Shown here: positions 34,024 through 44,937 of the stretch, piece by piece | Position numbering within the stretch: the stretch's first letter is position 1 | Layout: each line of letters begins with the position of its first letter | Notes under the pieces: generated by a model | Seen by the model: the letters and a program-made list of their open reading frames with translations, nothing else | Told to the model about the DNA's origin: nothing | Databases searched by the model: none | Program-made: the position numbers and the translations under genes | NCBI GenBank assembly: GCA_023374025.1 | Contig: SIJG01000016.1 | Coordinates: forward strand, 949,844 to 1,013,843 | Direction of reading: 5' to 3' | DNA: 64,000 nt | From: Heterodera schachtii | Taxonomy: Eukaryota; Nematoda; Chromadorea; Rhabditida; Heteroderidae

Positions 34024-34841
34024 TGGAGAATAATTTAGTGCTAATGGTATTTAAATTTAATCAACCCAACTGAAACAAAAGCAAATAAACGAAGGACAGT
34101 GAATAAATTAATTATTAATTTTTATTTAAATTAAAAAATAATAATTGTGAATTTAAATATACAGATTTTAGACAACAAAATGATTAAAATTACTTTTGAC
34201 GACTAAAAGAAATTACAAACTGAGGAAATGGGAAAGGGCGAAAAATGCGAACGGAATGAATGAATGATTGATTCGTTTTCGTTCTGTTCCGACTAAATCA
34301 AACGCTTCCCGTCAATCTTGTTTAAAAAAAATTCGAAGAATTGATAATTATTCGGCCATTCGTTTTTCATTAAAAATCGCTCGACAATTTGACGAAAGGT
34401 GATTGAATCCGCCGAAGAAAACACGCAACAAATTTCTTAGGGTTTAAATTTTTATGGGACATAAATCCGTTAAAAATTTAAGAAAAAAACATCTATTTAT
34501 TTTATAACTGAATTGGATCTGGATCTAGGCCTTTTTTTTCTGGACCAAGGCCATTTATTCAGCCACTTGCTTCATAAGCTATGAATCATAACTTTTGACA
34601 TAAACAGGGGTCAGTCATTTTTAAATTTGTATTATTTCTTTATCAAATTTATTGGCGATGTGATGCGACTCAATGATTATTTTTTTTTAAATCAGAATAA
34701 TTTTTTGTACATTAAAATAGCGACAAAAATTTAAGGAAAATATAATCCATGGCAATTTGTTGGGTTGCAAGACAAAGTCGCCATTTTAAAAACACCGTAC
34801 AAATTGACAAATTATAATAAGAGCAAGAAAATGGGTCTCGT
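34024..34841. other. AT-rich intergenic sequence
   Basis: No exon or repeat of note. Confidence 0.5.
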
Positions 34842-37800
34842 CTATTCCACGTTCCAGCAGACGTATTTCCATTGGGTGAACTCGTCAAGGCCCTGCTGGC
34901 CGCCCTCCCGGCCTAAGCCGGACTCTTTGACACCGCCGAAGGCAGCCTCGGCGCAGGACATCATCCCTTAAGAGTTAGTTGTAAATACAATCAGTTACTC
35001 TCCAACGGCCGGGTGCACTAACAGTGAGCTCCACCCCCGTAACTTTATGAAATTTTTTTAAAGAACATTTCAAGAAAAAACAATTTTTTGGTATAATTTT
35101 TTCTAGTGTTTTTTCAAAATGAAAAATCATTCAAAATGTTTTCTCTCATAAAATTTTTTAAAAATATTCTGATTTTTTCGAAAAATTTCAAGTTTAAAAC
35201 AAAAAAAAAAAAATGGGATGAAGACGATACGGGAGGAGGGGGAGAACTAGTAGCCCATTCAGCAAAAAATGAACACTTTTATACCATTTTAGATCACATT
35301 TTCAAAAAAATAGTAAAACGAGTCAGACTGTTTTTTATTGCAAATTTTAATGTCTATTTGTTAAAAACTTACTTAAAAGTTTCGAAAATTGACTGTTTTT
35401 CTTAAAAATTTTATATTTTTATTTCGGCCTCCCCTTCCTTTGAAATTCCATCGTTCTCTCATTGCCCACCTTCGTTGACTCCGACCATCCCAACTTGAAG
35501 TGCTCTGCTGACGCGGTGAATTTGCGCATAGTCTTTTGAGAAAATATAACCTAAAAAGTGAATAAACAATAATTGTCACTTTCGCTGTCCCTTTGTCTGA
35601 CCGGCCAATCCGTGCCTCGAATGGTTCGCTTTGGTAACAACTTCTTCCTCGGTTTCAAATCTAATTATGCCAATTGAAATTAAAAAGCACATGAAACTGA
35701 CACTAAAAACTTACGTTTGAATGGGAATCACCGGGCCAAAAATTTCGGCGTGAGCAATGGCCATTTTGCCATTGACATTGGTCAGAATGGTCGGCTCGAA
35801 AAAGTTGGTCTCCGCCAAAGCACTTCCACCACAAATTATTTCGGCATTTTGTGCCACTGCTTCGTCCACCAACGATTTGACCTTTAAAAAAAACAATGTT
35901 AAACAAAAAGTGTCGCAAAAATCAATTAAAAAACAAATGCCAAATTTCGAATGTTTTACCTTTTCCACCGCCTTTCGGTTGATCAGTGGGCCAACATTAA
36001 CCTCCTTTTCCATTCCACCGCCCAATTTCAGCAGTTTGAACTGTTCCTTCAGTTTGGCGACAAAATCAGCCAAAACGGAGACATCGACGAAGAAGCGATT
36101 TGAGGAGACGCAAGTTTGGCCAGAACAGCGAAATTTGGAAGCCATCGCACCCTAAGGAAAGTGGAAAATTGGCTTATTGATATATACGCAATGAAGGATT
36201 GTATTTTTAATTGGTTATTTTTGGTGCTCACTTTGGTGCATACACTTTTTTGAAATTAGTTTGCCAAATTCAAAGCGCTTTCGGTTTTAGGGCTTAAAAC
36301 GGGACTTTTGGCCTCTGAGGCGCTTTCATGTTTCGCAAAATCCAAATTTAAACTGTCACCTGAACTGCTTGGTCAATGTCTGCCGATTTGAACACAATGA
36401 AAGGCGCATTTCCCCCGAGTTCCAAACTGACGCGTTTCACCGTCGAAGCACATTGGGCGAGAAGAAGCTGTAATAATGGGAATTGACATTCAAAGGGATA
36501 GAAAATAAGGGCCTACTTTTCCAATTTCTGTGCTGCCAGTAAAAGAAACGCAGTCGACGTCTTGCGACTCGCAAAGGTATTTGGAAACTTCGGCAGTCTC
36601 CTCTCGGTCGGATGGAATGACATTGAAAACGCCGGAGGGAACGCCCGCCTCTTGGGAAGTCTGAAAAAGTGCCAAAATTAGTATATCTCTCTAATTAAAT
36701 TCTTCAAAAAATTATTAAATTTCCAAAAAAGTTCCCTTTTCGTGAAAAATGTACATAAAACGTACAAAAAAAGATAAACCTTAAATTAATTATTTTTCGT
36801 TTAGAAATTTTGGAGATTTTTCATTAGCCATTGACTCGTCTGCCCCCCCCCTTACAATTAGTCAATTCCCAGAAGCCCCTCCTTTAATTGGCCACCTGCG
36901 CAAGTGCGAGTGCCGTCAGCGGAGTGTCCTCCGCCGGTTTCACCACCACCGTACAGCCGACTGCCAGTGCGGCTGCCGCTTTGCGCATAATCATCGCCGC
37001 CGGGAAATTCCATGGAGTGATCAGAAGACAGACGCCGCACGGATCACGCAAATGGACATGAGAACGGAACGGTTTCGACGCGGGCACCACTTGGCCATAG
37101 CAGCGACGCGCCTCGGCCGCGTACCAATCCAAGTAGGAGGCGGCGTATTGGATTTCGCCACGCGACTCGGCCAAAGGCTTACCCTGAGAAAAGTGCGAAG
37201 AGATATGACTACGGCCAAACATGAAATAAACAAAGGCCAAGGCTCTCAATTTATAAAGAAATGCCAGCGCATTTTGGCAACACTGCCGGACTCCAAATTC
37301 CATCAGTTTTCAAAATTCTACCACTCACAGACCCACAACTCTAACCTTTTAGTTTGAAATGCCAACTACCTATATTTTTTGCTGTCTTTTTACATTGGAT
37401 TGGGGTTTATTGGTCTTCCTTATTTATTTGTTTTGTCTTCGCACTGAACCTGTTCCCTGGTCAGTAGTTCGGCCAATTGCTTTTCCCTTTCGCCGAGCAA
37501 TTCGCACCATTTGCGCAAAATGGCGCCCCGTTCTTTGGCCGTATATTCGAACGCCCAACGCGGAAACTTTTGTCTGGCGGCAGCAACCGCCTGAACATAA
37601 AACAGCAAATGAAGAATGTTTCATGAAATATAAAAAATTTAAAAGGGTCTTTCAGTTAGTCGGGTTCGGCACTGACCCGACTAAAATCAGCCGAGTTGAA
37701 ATCTATAGAGAAAAATATGTATAAATTCGTTCTGACCAATTGCGCTTCCGGAGGCCCACAATTTGCGACATCGCACAACAATTCGCCGCTGTTTGGGTCC

Positions 37801-38060
37801 GTGACACTGAATTGGTGGCCACTGGACGCATCGATCCATTTGCCTTAAAGGGAAATAAAAAACCTTACGAATTTTTGTTCATCCCATGCCCCACTATGTA
37901 TGCCATGTGTGTTCGTTAATTCCGCAATACCTTTGATAAATGCCTTGGCTCCGTCCGGCAATAATTCCGTTTTGAAACCCCTCCTTTGACAGTTTGCCAT
38001 TGCAAAAAAGGCAGAATTGCTGTTCAGACTAAGAGAAATACGCCGTAAGAATAAAACCAT
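34842..38060 (-). CDS. Succinate-semialdehyde dehydrogenase (ALDH5 type), mitochondrial
   Basis: A multi-exon minus-strand gene of the aldehyde dehydrogenase superfamily. The N-terminus [19 protein letters not shown] is Arg/Ser-rich and amphipathic, a mitochondrial targeting peptide. Exons in order give [48 protein letters not shown] and the NAD-binding [18 protein letters not shown]. They continue with [12 protein letters not shown], the general-base motif [12 protein letters not shown], the catalytic Cys in [13 protein letters not shown] and [10 protein letters not shown]. The C-terminus reads [30 protein letters not shown] and ends with a family-typical [22 protein letters not shown] and the C-terminal KYVC mark the ALDH5 branch. 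It oxidises succinate semialdehyde to succinate, ending the GABA shunt. The final intron (35491-34971) is long. All key residues are present. Confidence 0.88.
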
Positions 38061-38649
38061 CAGATTCTGTGAAGAAACGAAAAACCAAAAGAAAAGTCAA
38101 AATCAAATTAAAAATATTCGGAAGAATTTAGAATTTGGCGGATAGACATAAGACCAAAAAATGGCAATAAAAAAAGAAAATACCTAAAACAAAAACACTC
38201 GTAAATTTTTATATCTTTCTAAACATTTTGTTTTAAGCCTTTTGCAATTATTACAGCTTTTCAATGAAATTGCAAAAGCTCATGAAGTTTGGGTATGTTC
38301 TCCTCATGCATTTAAATTTTATTTATTTCACAATTAAAGAAAATGGGCTGACTCTCTTCAGTTTACGCGCCCAATCAACGAACATCTTTAGTTTTTTAGG
38401 TCATAATTTTTTCTTATGGAGGCCTATATTCTGGTATCAAAGGTTTGAAGTCTGTAGGTTTTATAAAACAAAATTTTATATACATATTAACGACAAAAAA
38501 AAAATATTAAATATATGTACTAAAAAAGCTAAATTTCGTGTTCTCACTGATTTTTTTCTCGTGTATTAATAAATTCTCGAGGCTTTTATTGATGCCAAGA
38601 ATGTAGGCCTTGATCAAGTAAGGAAAATGTTTGACCTAAGAAACTGAGG
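38061..38649. other. AT-rich intergenic sequence
   Basis: No exon supported. The + strand ORF at 38264-38569 is low-complexity and lacks supporting features. Confidence 0.45.
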
Positions 38650-38883
38650 ATGGTCGTTGATTGGATGCGTAAACGAATAGAGTCACAAATCACGTCCAAT
38701 TCTTTTTTATTCAGAGACCAATACATGAATTTTTATCGGTTTGGCCCTCAACTTGGTCTCGGCCTTTGTTTGTTCACTTTTGTTGGTGTTGTGTTTCATG
38801 GCGAGCATATGAAGCTTTATTGGAACGGAAGGATGAAGAAATGGTGGAACAATTGGAAGGAGGACAAACAAACCATTAATTAA
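38650..38883 (+). CDS. Small single-TM protein, 77 residues
   Basis: An uninterrupted frame begins MVVDWMRKRIESQ and has one hydrophobic span (PQLGLGLCLFTFVGVVF) at residues 34-50. It ends with the basic, Trp-rich tail MKKWWNNWKEDKQ. A polyadenylation signal (AATAAA) follows near 38921. Size and layout are like accessory subunits of mitochondrial respiratory complexes, but I cannot name it. The first codons and the bases before them (KLRMV-DWMRK) recur at about 1907-1937, so part of this sequence has been copied, or an upstream exon is missing here. Confidence 0.5.
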   Translation: MVVDWMRKRIESQITSNSFLFRDQYMNFYRFGPQLGLGLCLFTFVGVVFHGEHMKLYWNGRMKKWWNNWKEDKQTIN

Positions 38884-39146
38884 TTATAAATGATCATTTT
38901 TATTTTTTCTTTGAAATGCAATAAACATTTGAGGATTTAATATCTGGAGATTTTTGTTAGCTTTCTTTGGTCGGGACAATGCGACCAATTTAAATCTCAT
39001 TTATAAAACACGAAAATATTTTATATGTTTATGGATACTGACTAGGGTTGCATATTAGGTAATACTGCAGAATTGTGGTCCCGCCGGAAAATAAATTTAA
39101 AAATTTTATTTTGGCTTTCTCTGGGGTGAAAAAATGTGCTGATTAC

Positions 39147-39766
39147 TAGGGCCGCGACTTTTAGTGACGAAAAATCCCAAAATAGTTAACTAAAATAGTG
39201 ACGAAAAAGTGCCAAAAAAGTGAAAAATAGTGAAAAAAGTCCGAAATAGTGACGAATAATGACATAATTTTCAGCCAATGAGCAAAAAAAATTTTATTCA
39301 CTAATTTCAGTTGCAAATGAGGTAAATTTCCTTTCTAACTTTTATTTTAACAAATATTGACATTTTTTAAATCAAAAATTTTGTCAAGAAAAAATTTGGG
39401 TGAAAAATTTTTGTGAAAATTTTCCAATTCTTAGTGGTATTTTTCAAAAATTTTTTATGTCGATTCTTAGGGGTGCATTTTTTGAAAAAAATTTTAGATC
39501 GCTTCTTAGGGGGTGCATTTTTGATTTTATTGCATTTTTGTTAAGGAATTTTCCAAAAAATGTCGAAATAGTGAAAAAATACTGACAAAACGCCAAAAAA
39601 GTGAATTTTCACTATTTTAAGTGACGAAACGCCAAAATAGTGATTTCTAGTGACGAAAAATGACGTCCAAATGAAAAAATTTTAATGCAGAAATGCGTTT
39701 TTTGAGCTCCTTTCTTCAAATCAATCGAGCAAAAAAAAAGTTTTTTCACTAGAAATCGCGGCCCTA
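39147..39766. mobile_element. Nested hAT-like element A
   Basis: The ends read TAGGGCCGCGACTTTTAGTG and, inverted, TAGGGCCGCGATTTCTAGTG. The 8-bp duplication CTGATTAC lies at 39139-39146 and 39767-39774 and is part of the outer element's left arm, which shows the order of insertion. Many TAGTGACGAAAAA-type repeats crowd both ends, as subterminal repeats do. No coding capacity. Confidence 0.9.
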
Positions 39767-40109
39767 CTGATTACGAATCCAAGCTCAGATCTTGCAAAAT
39801 CATTGGTTTTGTCTATGATTTATCGTCAAGTACTTGATTTTCAAAAATAAATTTAAAAAAATTACTCGGGCGTAAAAACGCATAAACGGAAGTTGTAGAG
39901 CTCAAAAAGAGCTTTCGAATGAGCATTTGATTGGCCGGAGAAGTCAAGTTTTTAGATCTTTATGATTTTTTGGAAATTGATTACGGGCCCTTGAGACGGG
40001 GGTCTGGGGTTCGAGCCCGCTTGGCTGCAGTTTATTTTTTATTATACTTGTTGAAAATCATAGACAAAAAACATTGATTCTCAAAAATTCAATGCAGATT
40101 CATGATCAT

Positions 40110-40684
40110 TAGGGCTATTTTTTCTGCGCATATGCTATGAAGAAAGGGGCTCAAAAATAACATTTCTACGTTTAAATTTTTTGATTTGGTGAAGGTTTTT
40201 AGTGCATATAAAAGCATATTTTGGGGGTTTTCGAGAATAAATACATATTTCGCCATTTTTGCATTTTTAGAGCATATTTCAGCCATTTTTGGCAAATTTT
40301 CACAAGAAAAATGCGAAAAAGCGAAAAATACACCCCTAAGGATCGACTTTTTGGGAATTTTATCAAAAGTACACCCTTAAAATCGAAAAAATTTTAACCC
40401 TTTTAAGAAATTTTGGAAAAAAATTTATTTATATAAAAATGTAATTTTGTTTTAACATATAATAAAAATTTAAAATGTAATTGTCTAAAAAAGCCCTTGT
40501 TTTCGTGTTTTCGAAGTCAATTCATATTTATACGAAAGTTAAAAGCCATTTTTGGCAGTTTTTAAGGCATATTTTAGTGCATATTTGGGCATTTTTCGGG
40601 TTTTTAGGGCATATTTGGCGTATTTTTAGTGCATTTTTTATGCGCATATTTGGCATTTTTTAGTGCATATAATTTATAGCCCTA
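40110..40684. mobile_element. Nested hAT-like element B
   Basis: Starts TAGGGCTATTTTTT and ends ATTTATAGCCCTA. Flanked by the 8-bp word ATGATCAT on both sides (40102-40109 and 40685-40692). The interior is full of GCATATTT and GCATTTTT words. No coding capacity. Confidence 0.85.
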
Positions 40685-40926
40685 ATGATCATGCATTTTT
40701 TTTACCCCAAGTTCTTCAAAAAAATTTATATAAAAATTTTTTTTCTGAAAAATCAAGTACTTGACAAAAAAAAAATCATTGATAAATCAATGATTGTGCA
40801 AAATCTGAGCTTGGATTCGTAATCAGCATATTTTTTCACCCCATAGAAAACCAAAATAAAATTTTTAACTTTATTTTCCGGCGGGACCACAATTCTGCAG
40901 TATTACCGCATATTAAGCCGGGAATC

Positions 40927-41766
40927 CAGTCCTACATTTTTCAAAATAAGAACATCAAGTCCAAAAAATAAGATTTTAGGGTCTAAAATAAGAACATTTC
41001 GCAAAATAGCTTAAGATCGCTTGTGTAACAATTAATCAATTAATATAGCATCAACTTTTGTATTTTTCGCCTCTAATTATCATATTTACGATTTTGGGAA
41101 GTAAATTAGCAAATTCAGTGCAATTTTTATCTAAAAAATCAAATTTTTAAATTTTTTGCGGCGCTTTTTTCCAAGGAACTTTGGAGAACGGGGGAAGGGA
41201 GTGGGTCCGGCGGTGCCGATAGGCGCCGCCGGAAAAGTTTTTTGTAATTTCTTTCTGATTTGTTAACAGATTTTCATCAAAAATTATCAATTTTTGCAAT
41301 TTTGAGACAATTGGCGACCCTTTTTACATTCAAAAGGCTTTTTTTGCGACATTTTTTCAAAAAATTTTGGGGGTTGGACAGGGGCGTCCGGTGGCGCCGA
41401 TAGGCGCTGCCGGGAAAAATTTTGTAATTTTTAATGCGGTTTGTTAACAGATTTTGTCTAAAAATTGCCCCAATTTTGGTGATTTTTGAGCCAATATTAA
41501 AGAAAATAAAGTATTTTTAAAATCCGGCGGTGCCGATAGGCGCCGCCGGGGAAATTTTTTTTTAAATTTATAGGTAAAATAAGAACATTAAGAACATTTA
41601 TGCCTTAAATTTCTAAATTTATGAATAATTTTAATAAATAAGAACAAAATAAGAACAATAGCCCAAAATCAGAACATCTCTTACAAATAAGAACATTTTT
41701 ATTTTGTAAGATTTGGACCCTCCAAATCAGAACATTTCTTATAAATAAGAACAAATGGAAGCCCTG
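40927..41766. repeat. Repeat element with AATAAGAACA units and GC-rich cores
   Basis: The ends (CAGTCCTACATTTTTC and, inverted, CAGGGCTTCCATTTGTTC) form a weak inverted repeat. AATAAGAACA-type words cluster near both ends (40953-41000 and 41577-41755). The middle holds three copies of the GC-rich near-palindrome (41208-41232, 41389-41414, 41524-41550), spaced 130-180 bp apart. I find no matching target duplication, so mobility is inferred only. Confidence 0.55.
41160..41560. repeat. Three imperfect tandem copies of a GC-core unit
   Basis: Each copy has a T-rich lead, a G-rich stretch, the core GGCGGTGCCGATAGGCGCC followed by GCCGG, and then an A/T-rich tail. Copies at 16480-16560 and 31890-31990 (inverted) share the same context. 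Confidence 0.7.
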
Positions 41767-41833
41767 CATTAAAATGAAAATATTTTTCAATCCGAGCGGC
41801 AATTTTAATTAATTCATTTCAATTCCAATTACG
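41767..41833. repeat. Copy of a MATH-BTB gene intron
   Basis: The sequence from ATTAAAATGAAAATATTT to ATTACGGCAT matches the fourth intron of the MATH-BTB gene (43442-43496 plus flanking bases), including the shared word CAATCCGAGCGGC. It lies about 0.7 kb beyond the 3' end of that gene. Confidence 0.7.
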
Positions 41834-42498
41834 GCATATTTTCACTTTTTTCTTTTAATATAATATTTCTTAAGTAAATAAATAACATTCTTTCTTTATT
41901 GAATTTAAAATAGTAAATTTCTCTTCTATCTTCAGTTCAGAAACTTTTTCATCTAAAGTTAATTAGCCTAAAAACGCTCAAAATTTACCATTTATTATAT
42001 TAAAATCTTTTTAAAAATTTCAGTTAAAATCAAAAAAAATATTTTAGTTAAAAACTTTTTTCAAATCATGCCAAAAAATCGAAATTTCACTGACGGCTTC
42101 AATGACACCGGCGCTCTCCCTTCCCCTAAACTTTTGGAAACATAGTGAGACAAAAAAAAACTTTTTTGAAATTTTTCAGATCTCACCAACCTAATTTTTT
42201 AAATTTCATTTTCACATGAATATAAATTGTTAAAAATTTTAATTTTTTTTCAGGGAAAGTCCCCGCTTGGTTCCCCAGTCCCGCTTGAAAATCCAGGTCC
42301 CGGCTTTTCTTGTCCCTGCAAACCCCTGTCTCCGTTTTTCCCAAAATTCTCGGTTGGCGTTAAAAAATAAATCTTCAAAACAAAAGCAATAAATAGGTAA
42401 ACAATTGATGCAATCAACTATAAAAAGGGGTTCACAGAACCCTGCGGTTCAGGAGGTTATTGGGTATCTGATAAAAAGAAAGTTCTCAGATCACTTGA
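41834..42498. other. Intergenic, downstream of the MATH-BTB gene
   Basis: AT-rich, with a C-rich patch at 42255-42340 that may be repeat-derived. No exon seen. Confidence 0.45.
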
Positions 42499-44181
42499 TC
42501 AGTTTCTGTTTTTAATGCAAAAAAGTTTCTTGTGCCGTTCGCTGAATTCCTTCGCCAATTCACTGCCCAATTTATTGAGTTCTGTGAAATCGTCGAAATA
42601 TTTGCTGCCACCAAAAAAGTCGTCCGTAGTCAAATTTTTCAGGATGTGTTTCTTAAAATTAGTAAACTACGGTATTGATGTTTTTTCTTTTGAAGGACGT
42701 GTTTTAAAACAATTTAAATTTCAGATTTTGAACAGTTTAACAAAATGCCAAAAGGATTAGTTTATTTCGTTGCCATTGCCGAAATGTCATACTGTATGCC
42801 GGATTCTCCGTTTATCTTACTGTTTCTGATCCCTTTTTTTAATTCAGTTTTTAAATTCTGTCGGCGATTTGTCTTTCTCCGTTCCCAAATTTCCCTTCTT
42901 CCCAAATGAGTTTATTTCTTTATTTTTGTCCTTCACTAATGAGAATTCCATATGCATTTTAATTTCACCTTAAGTGCGTCCAAATTATACTTTTCCGCAA
43001 CTCTGAGTTTGAAAACGGCCGATTTTGCGCTGGATTTTGCCAGAAATTGGACACAGCGATTTTTGACAGAATCCAACAAAAAACGATCCGCCAATTCCAA
43101 AATGCCTTCAACGCATTCAGCTAAATTAACGCAAAACACAAAGATTTTATTTTCTGTCTAATTTTACTACCGTCCAATTCTTTGTTTTGCGGATACATTG
43201 TGGCGATAAGCCGTTCAAAATGTGGCACGGCATCAGCCACATTCTCAATTTGAATTTTGGGCTTTGGTTGCGCTTTTTCACCGAAAAATAATTCCTCAAA
43301 AAACTCAGAATGTGCAGCCAAAAGCTGAAAAAACAATAAAAAATAAAATTTTTAAAATATTAATTTAATCCTGCAAATACATATTTGTTCATGTAAACAG
43401 TTTCATCGTTGACCAGCAAAATGTCTTTCAAAAATGCGCCACTAAAATGAAAATATTTCAATCCGAGCGGCTTTTAATTAATTTAAATTTCAATACGGCA
43501 TTCCGTTGGGCCGCTCCGCCACAATGTCAGCAATGAAAGTGACCGCGTCTTCTTGTCCATCGTACCAACCGTTGTTCGGGTCCATCAATTGCTTAAAACA
43601 TTGGCAAAATCATTGCTCGAGGGCTGTGCAAAAATACCGCAAATTTGATGAAACTTTTGCTGCCCTTCTCGCGCGACTCGGCGTGGAAAAGGGCGCGCGT
43701 TTCCTCCTCCTCCGCAAAGCATTGGTTCCCGAATTTGCATGCGACGATTGACTTGCGGACGGAGGCCAGGCAACTCCATGCTTTATCTGTTGGATATTTA
43801 AATTGGCATTTCTCAAAGAATTGGCCAATGGCATCAAAACCTCTGCCCTTTCCCCACCCATTACAGTACTCCAAAGTTACCGTTTTCGTCGCCCTCACAA
43901 AGGACAAAAAGGGCGAGCTCTGTGCCCGAATGTTCGAGTGCCATTCGCCAGTTCAGTCCGTTGATGCTTTGGCTGCTGTCACTGATCATTCGCTTCTGTC
44001 CTGTGCCTCCAGCGAAAGCGGCGAATTCATTCACCCGAAAAACAATTTGACCACTCCGTTTGTATTTGCCATCTTAACGGGTTAATTAATTAATTATTAA
44101 AAAGAGATAAGCCGGTTTTAGTTTTTAATTTTAACCCTTTTCCTGTTGGTCGATGTTTGGCGGAGATTGCGAAGTGCCCAT
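42499..44181 (-). CDS. MATH-BTB protein (BATH family)
   Basis: Exons 44181-44136, 44072-43881, 43840-43638, 43591-43497, 43441-43381, 43324-43171, 43120-42969 and 42651-42499 join in frame to 351 residues. The N-terminal MATH domain (about 20-165) includes [24 protein letters not shown] and [19 protein letters not shown], a strong signature of nematode BATH proteins. The BTB domain (about 175-260) includes [20 protein letters not shown] and [17 protein letters not shown]-like helical tail follows ([23 protein letters not shown]) and ends in the family C-terminus. Such proteins are substrate adaptors for CUL3 ubiquitin ligases, the MATH domain choosing the target. Intron 2 is only 40 bp. Confidence 0.88.
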
Positions 44182-44937
44182 TGGAATGGAAGAAGTTTTA
44201 AGCAAAAATTAAAACAAAAAAGGTTAAACTGATGTGTATAATGCTAAAATTTCATATGCTTATCCCCCATGGATAATCAAAGATAAATTTAATTGTGCTT
44301 TAATAACATTTTACTCATAAATTTGAAAAATACCAAATTTTCAAAAAATGAATGAAATTGGAAAGTATTTTGTCCATGAAAATGACTATCCTTACGAGAA
44401 TTAAACCTCAATAATAAGGGATTCTAAGGCTAATTACCATCAAAATTTTCTTTGCCGTAGTGATCGATTGCCGGGCAAAAGTCAAATTTTGACGGACAAA
44501 GGCAAAAACATTTCTCTGATTTGTGGGTTTACGCATCTTTGGTCTGCGGATTATTACACAAATATTTACGAACAAATGAACAATGTTTTTTCCATTTTAT
44601 TTTCTCTTCATCACAACGCCCACATTTGTAAACAAACATTGTTTGTTTTTCTTCTGTTTGTTTTTCAAATGCCTTTCATTCAAGTTTAAGTTACGGTGTT
44701 GTATTGCCTATGGCTACGGTACATTTCCTTCGTCATCGCCTCTACTTTCGGTTACGGTGTTGTATTGCCTATATGGGTACAGTACATGTGTGTGTGTTCG
44801 TCCTCCTCCGTCCGCCGGTCTTCCTCTTCCCTTTCCCCTTCATTTTTCCCATTTATTTCGTTTTCCGTTTTTAAATTGTTTATTATTTCCGAATCTTTTT
44901 GCGCATGTCCAATTTTAAATGCCATTTCTCGTCATTT
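44182..44937. other. Intergenic between MATH-BTB and IFT80 genes
   Basis: A short imperfect duplication (GTTACGGTGTTGTATTGCCTA at 44690-44711 and 44752-44773) is the only feature seen. Both neighbours lie on the minus strand, so this holds the MATH-BTB promoter and the IFT80 3' flank. Confidence 0.5.

Larger units (their letters stand above)
39058..40907. mobile_element. Outer hAT-like element of a transposon nest
   Basis: The ends are long inverted repeats beginning GGTAATACTGCAGAATTGTG (right end read on the other strand). They are conserved for at least 40 bp and recognisable for about 170 bp once the insertions are removed. The 8-bp word GCATATTA flanks both ends (39050-39057 and 40908-40915). 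Two other hAT-like elements sit inside (39147-39766 and 40110-40684). Without them the element would be about 640 bp, almost all of it arm sequence. No transposase frame remains. Confidence 0.88.

Noticed and set aside
40927..41766. A fourth hAT element with target-site duplication
   Set aside because: The ends are only weakly inverted and the flanking 8-mers (CGGGAATC and CATTAAAA) do not match, so I list it only as a repeat.
44583..44918. Hydrophobic + strand ORF suggesting a membrane protein
   Set aside because: Low-complexity Phe/Leu/Cys composition from T-rich intergenic DNA, with an internal duplication. No family resemblance.
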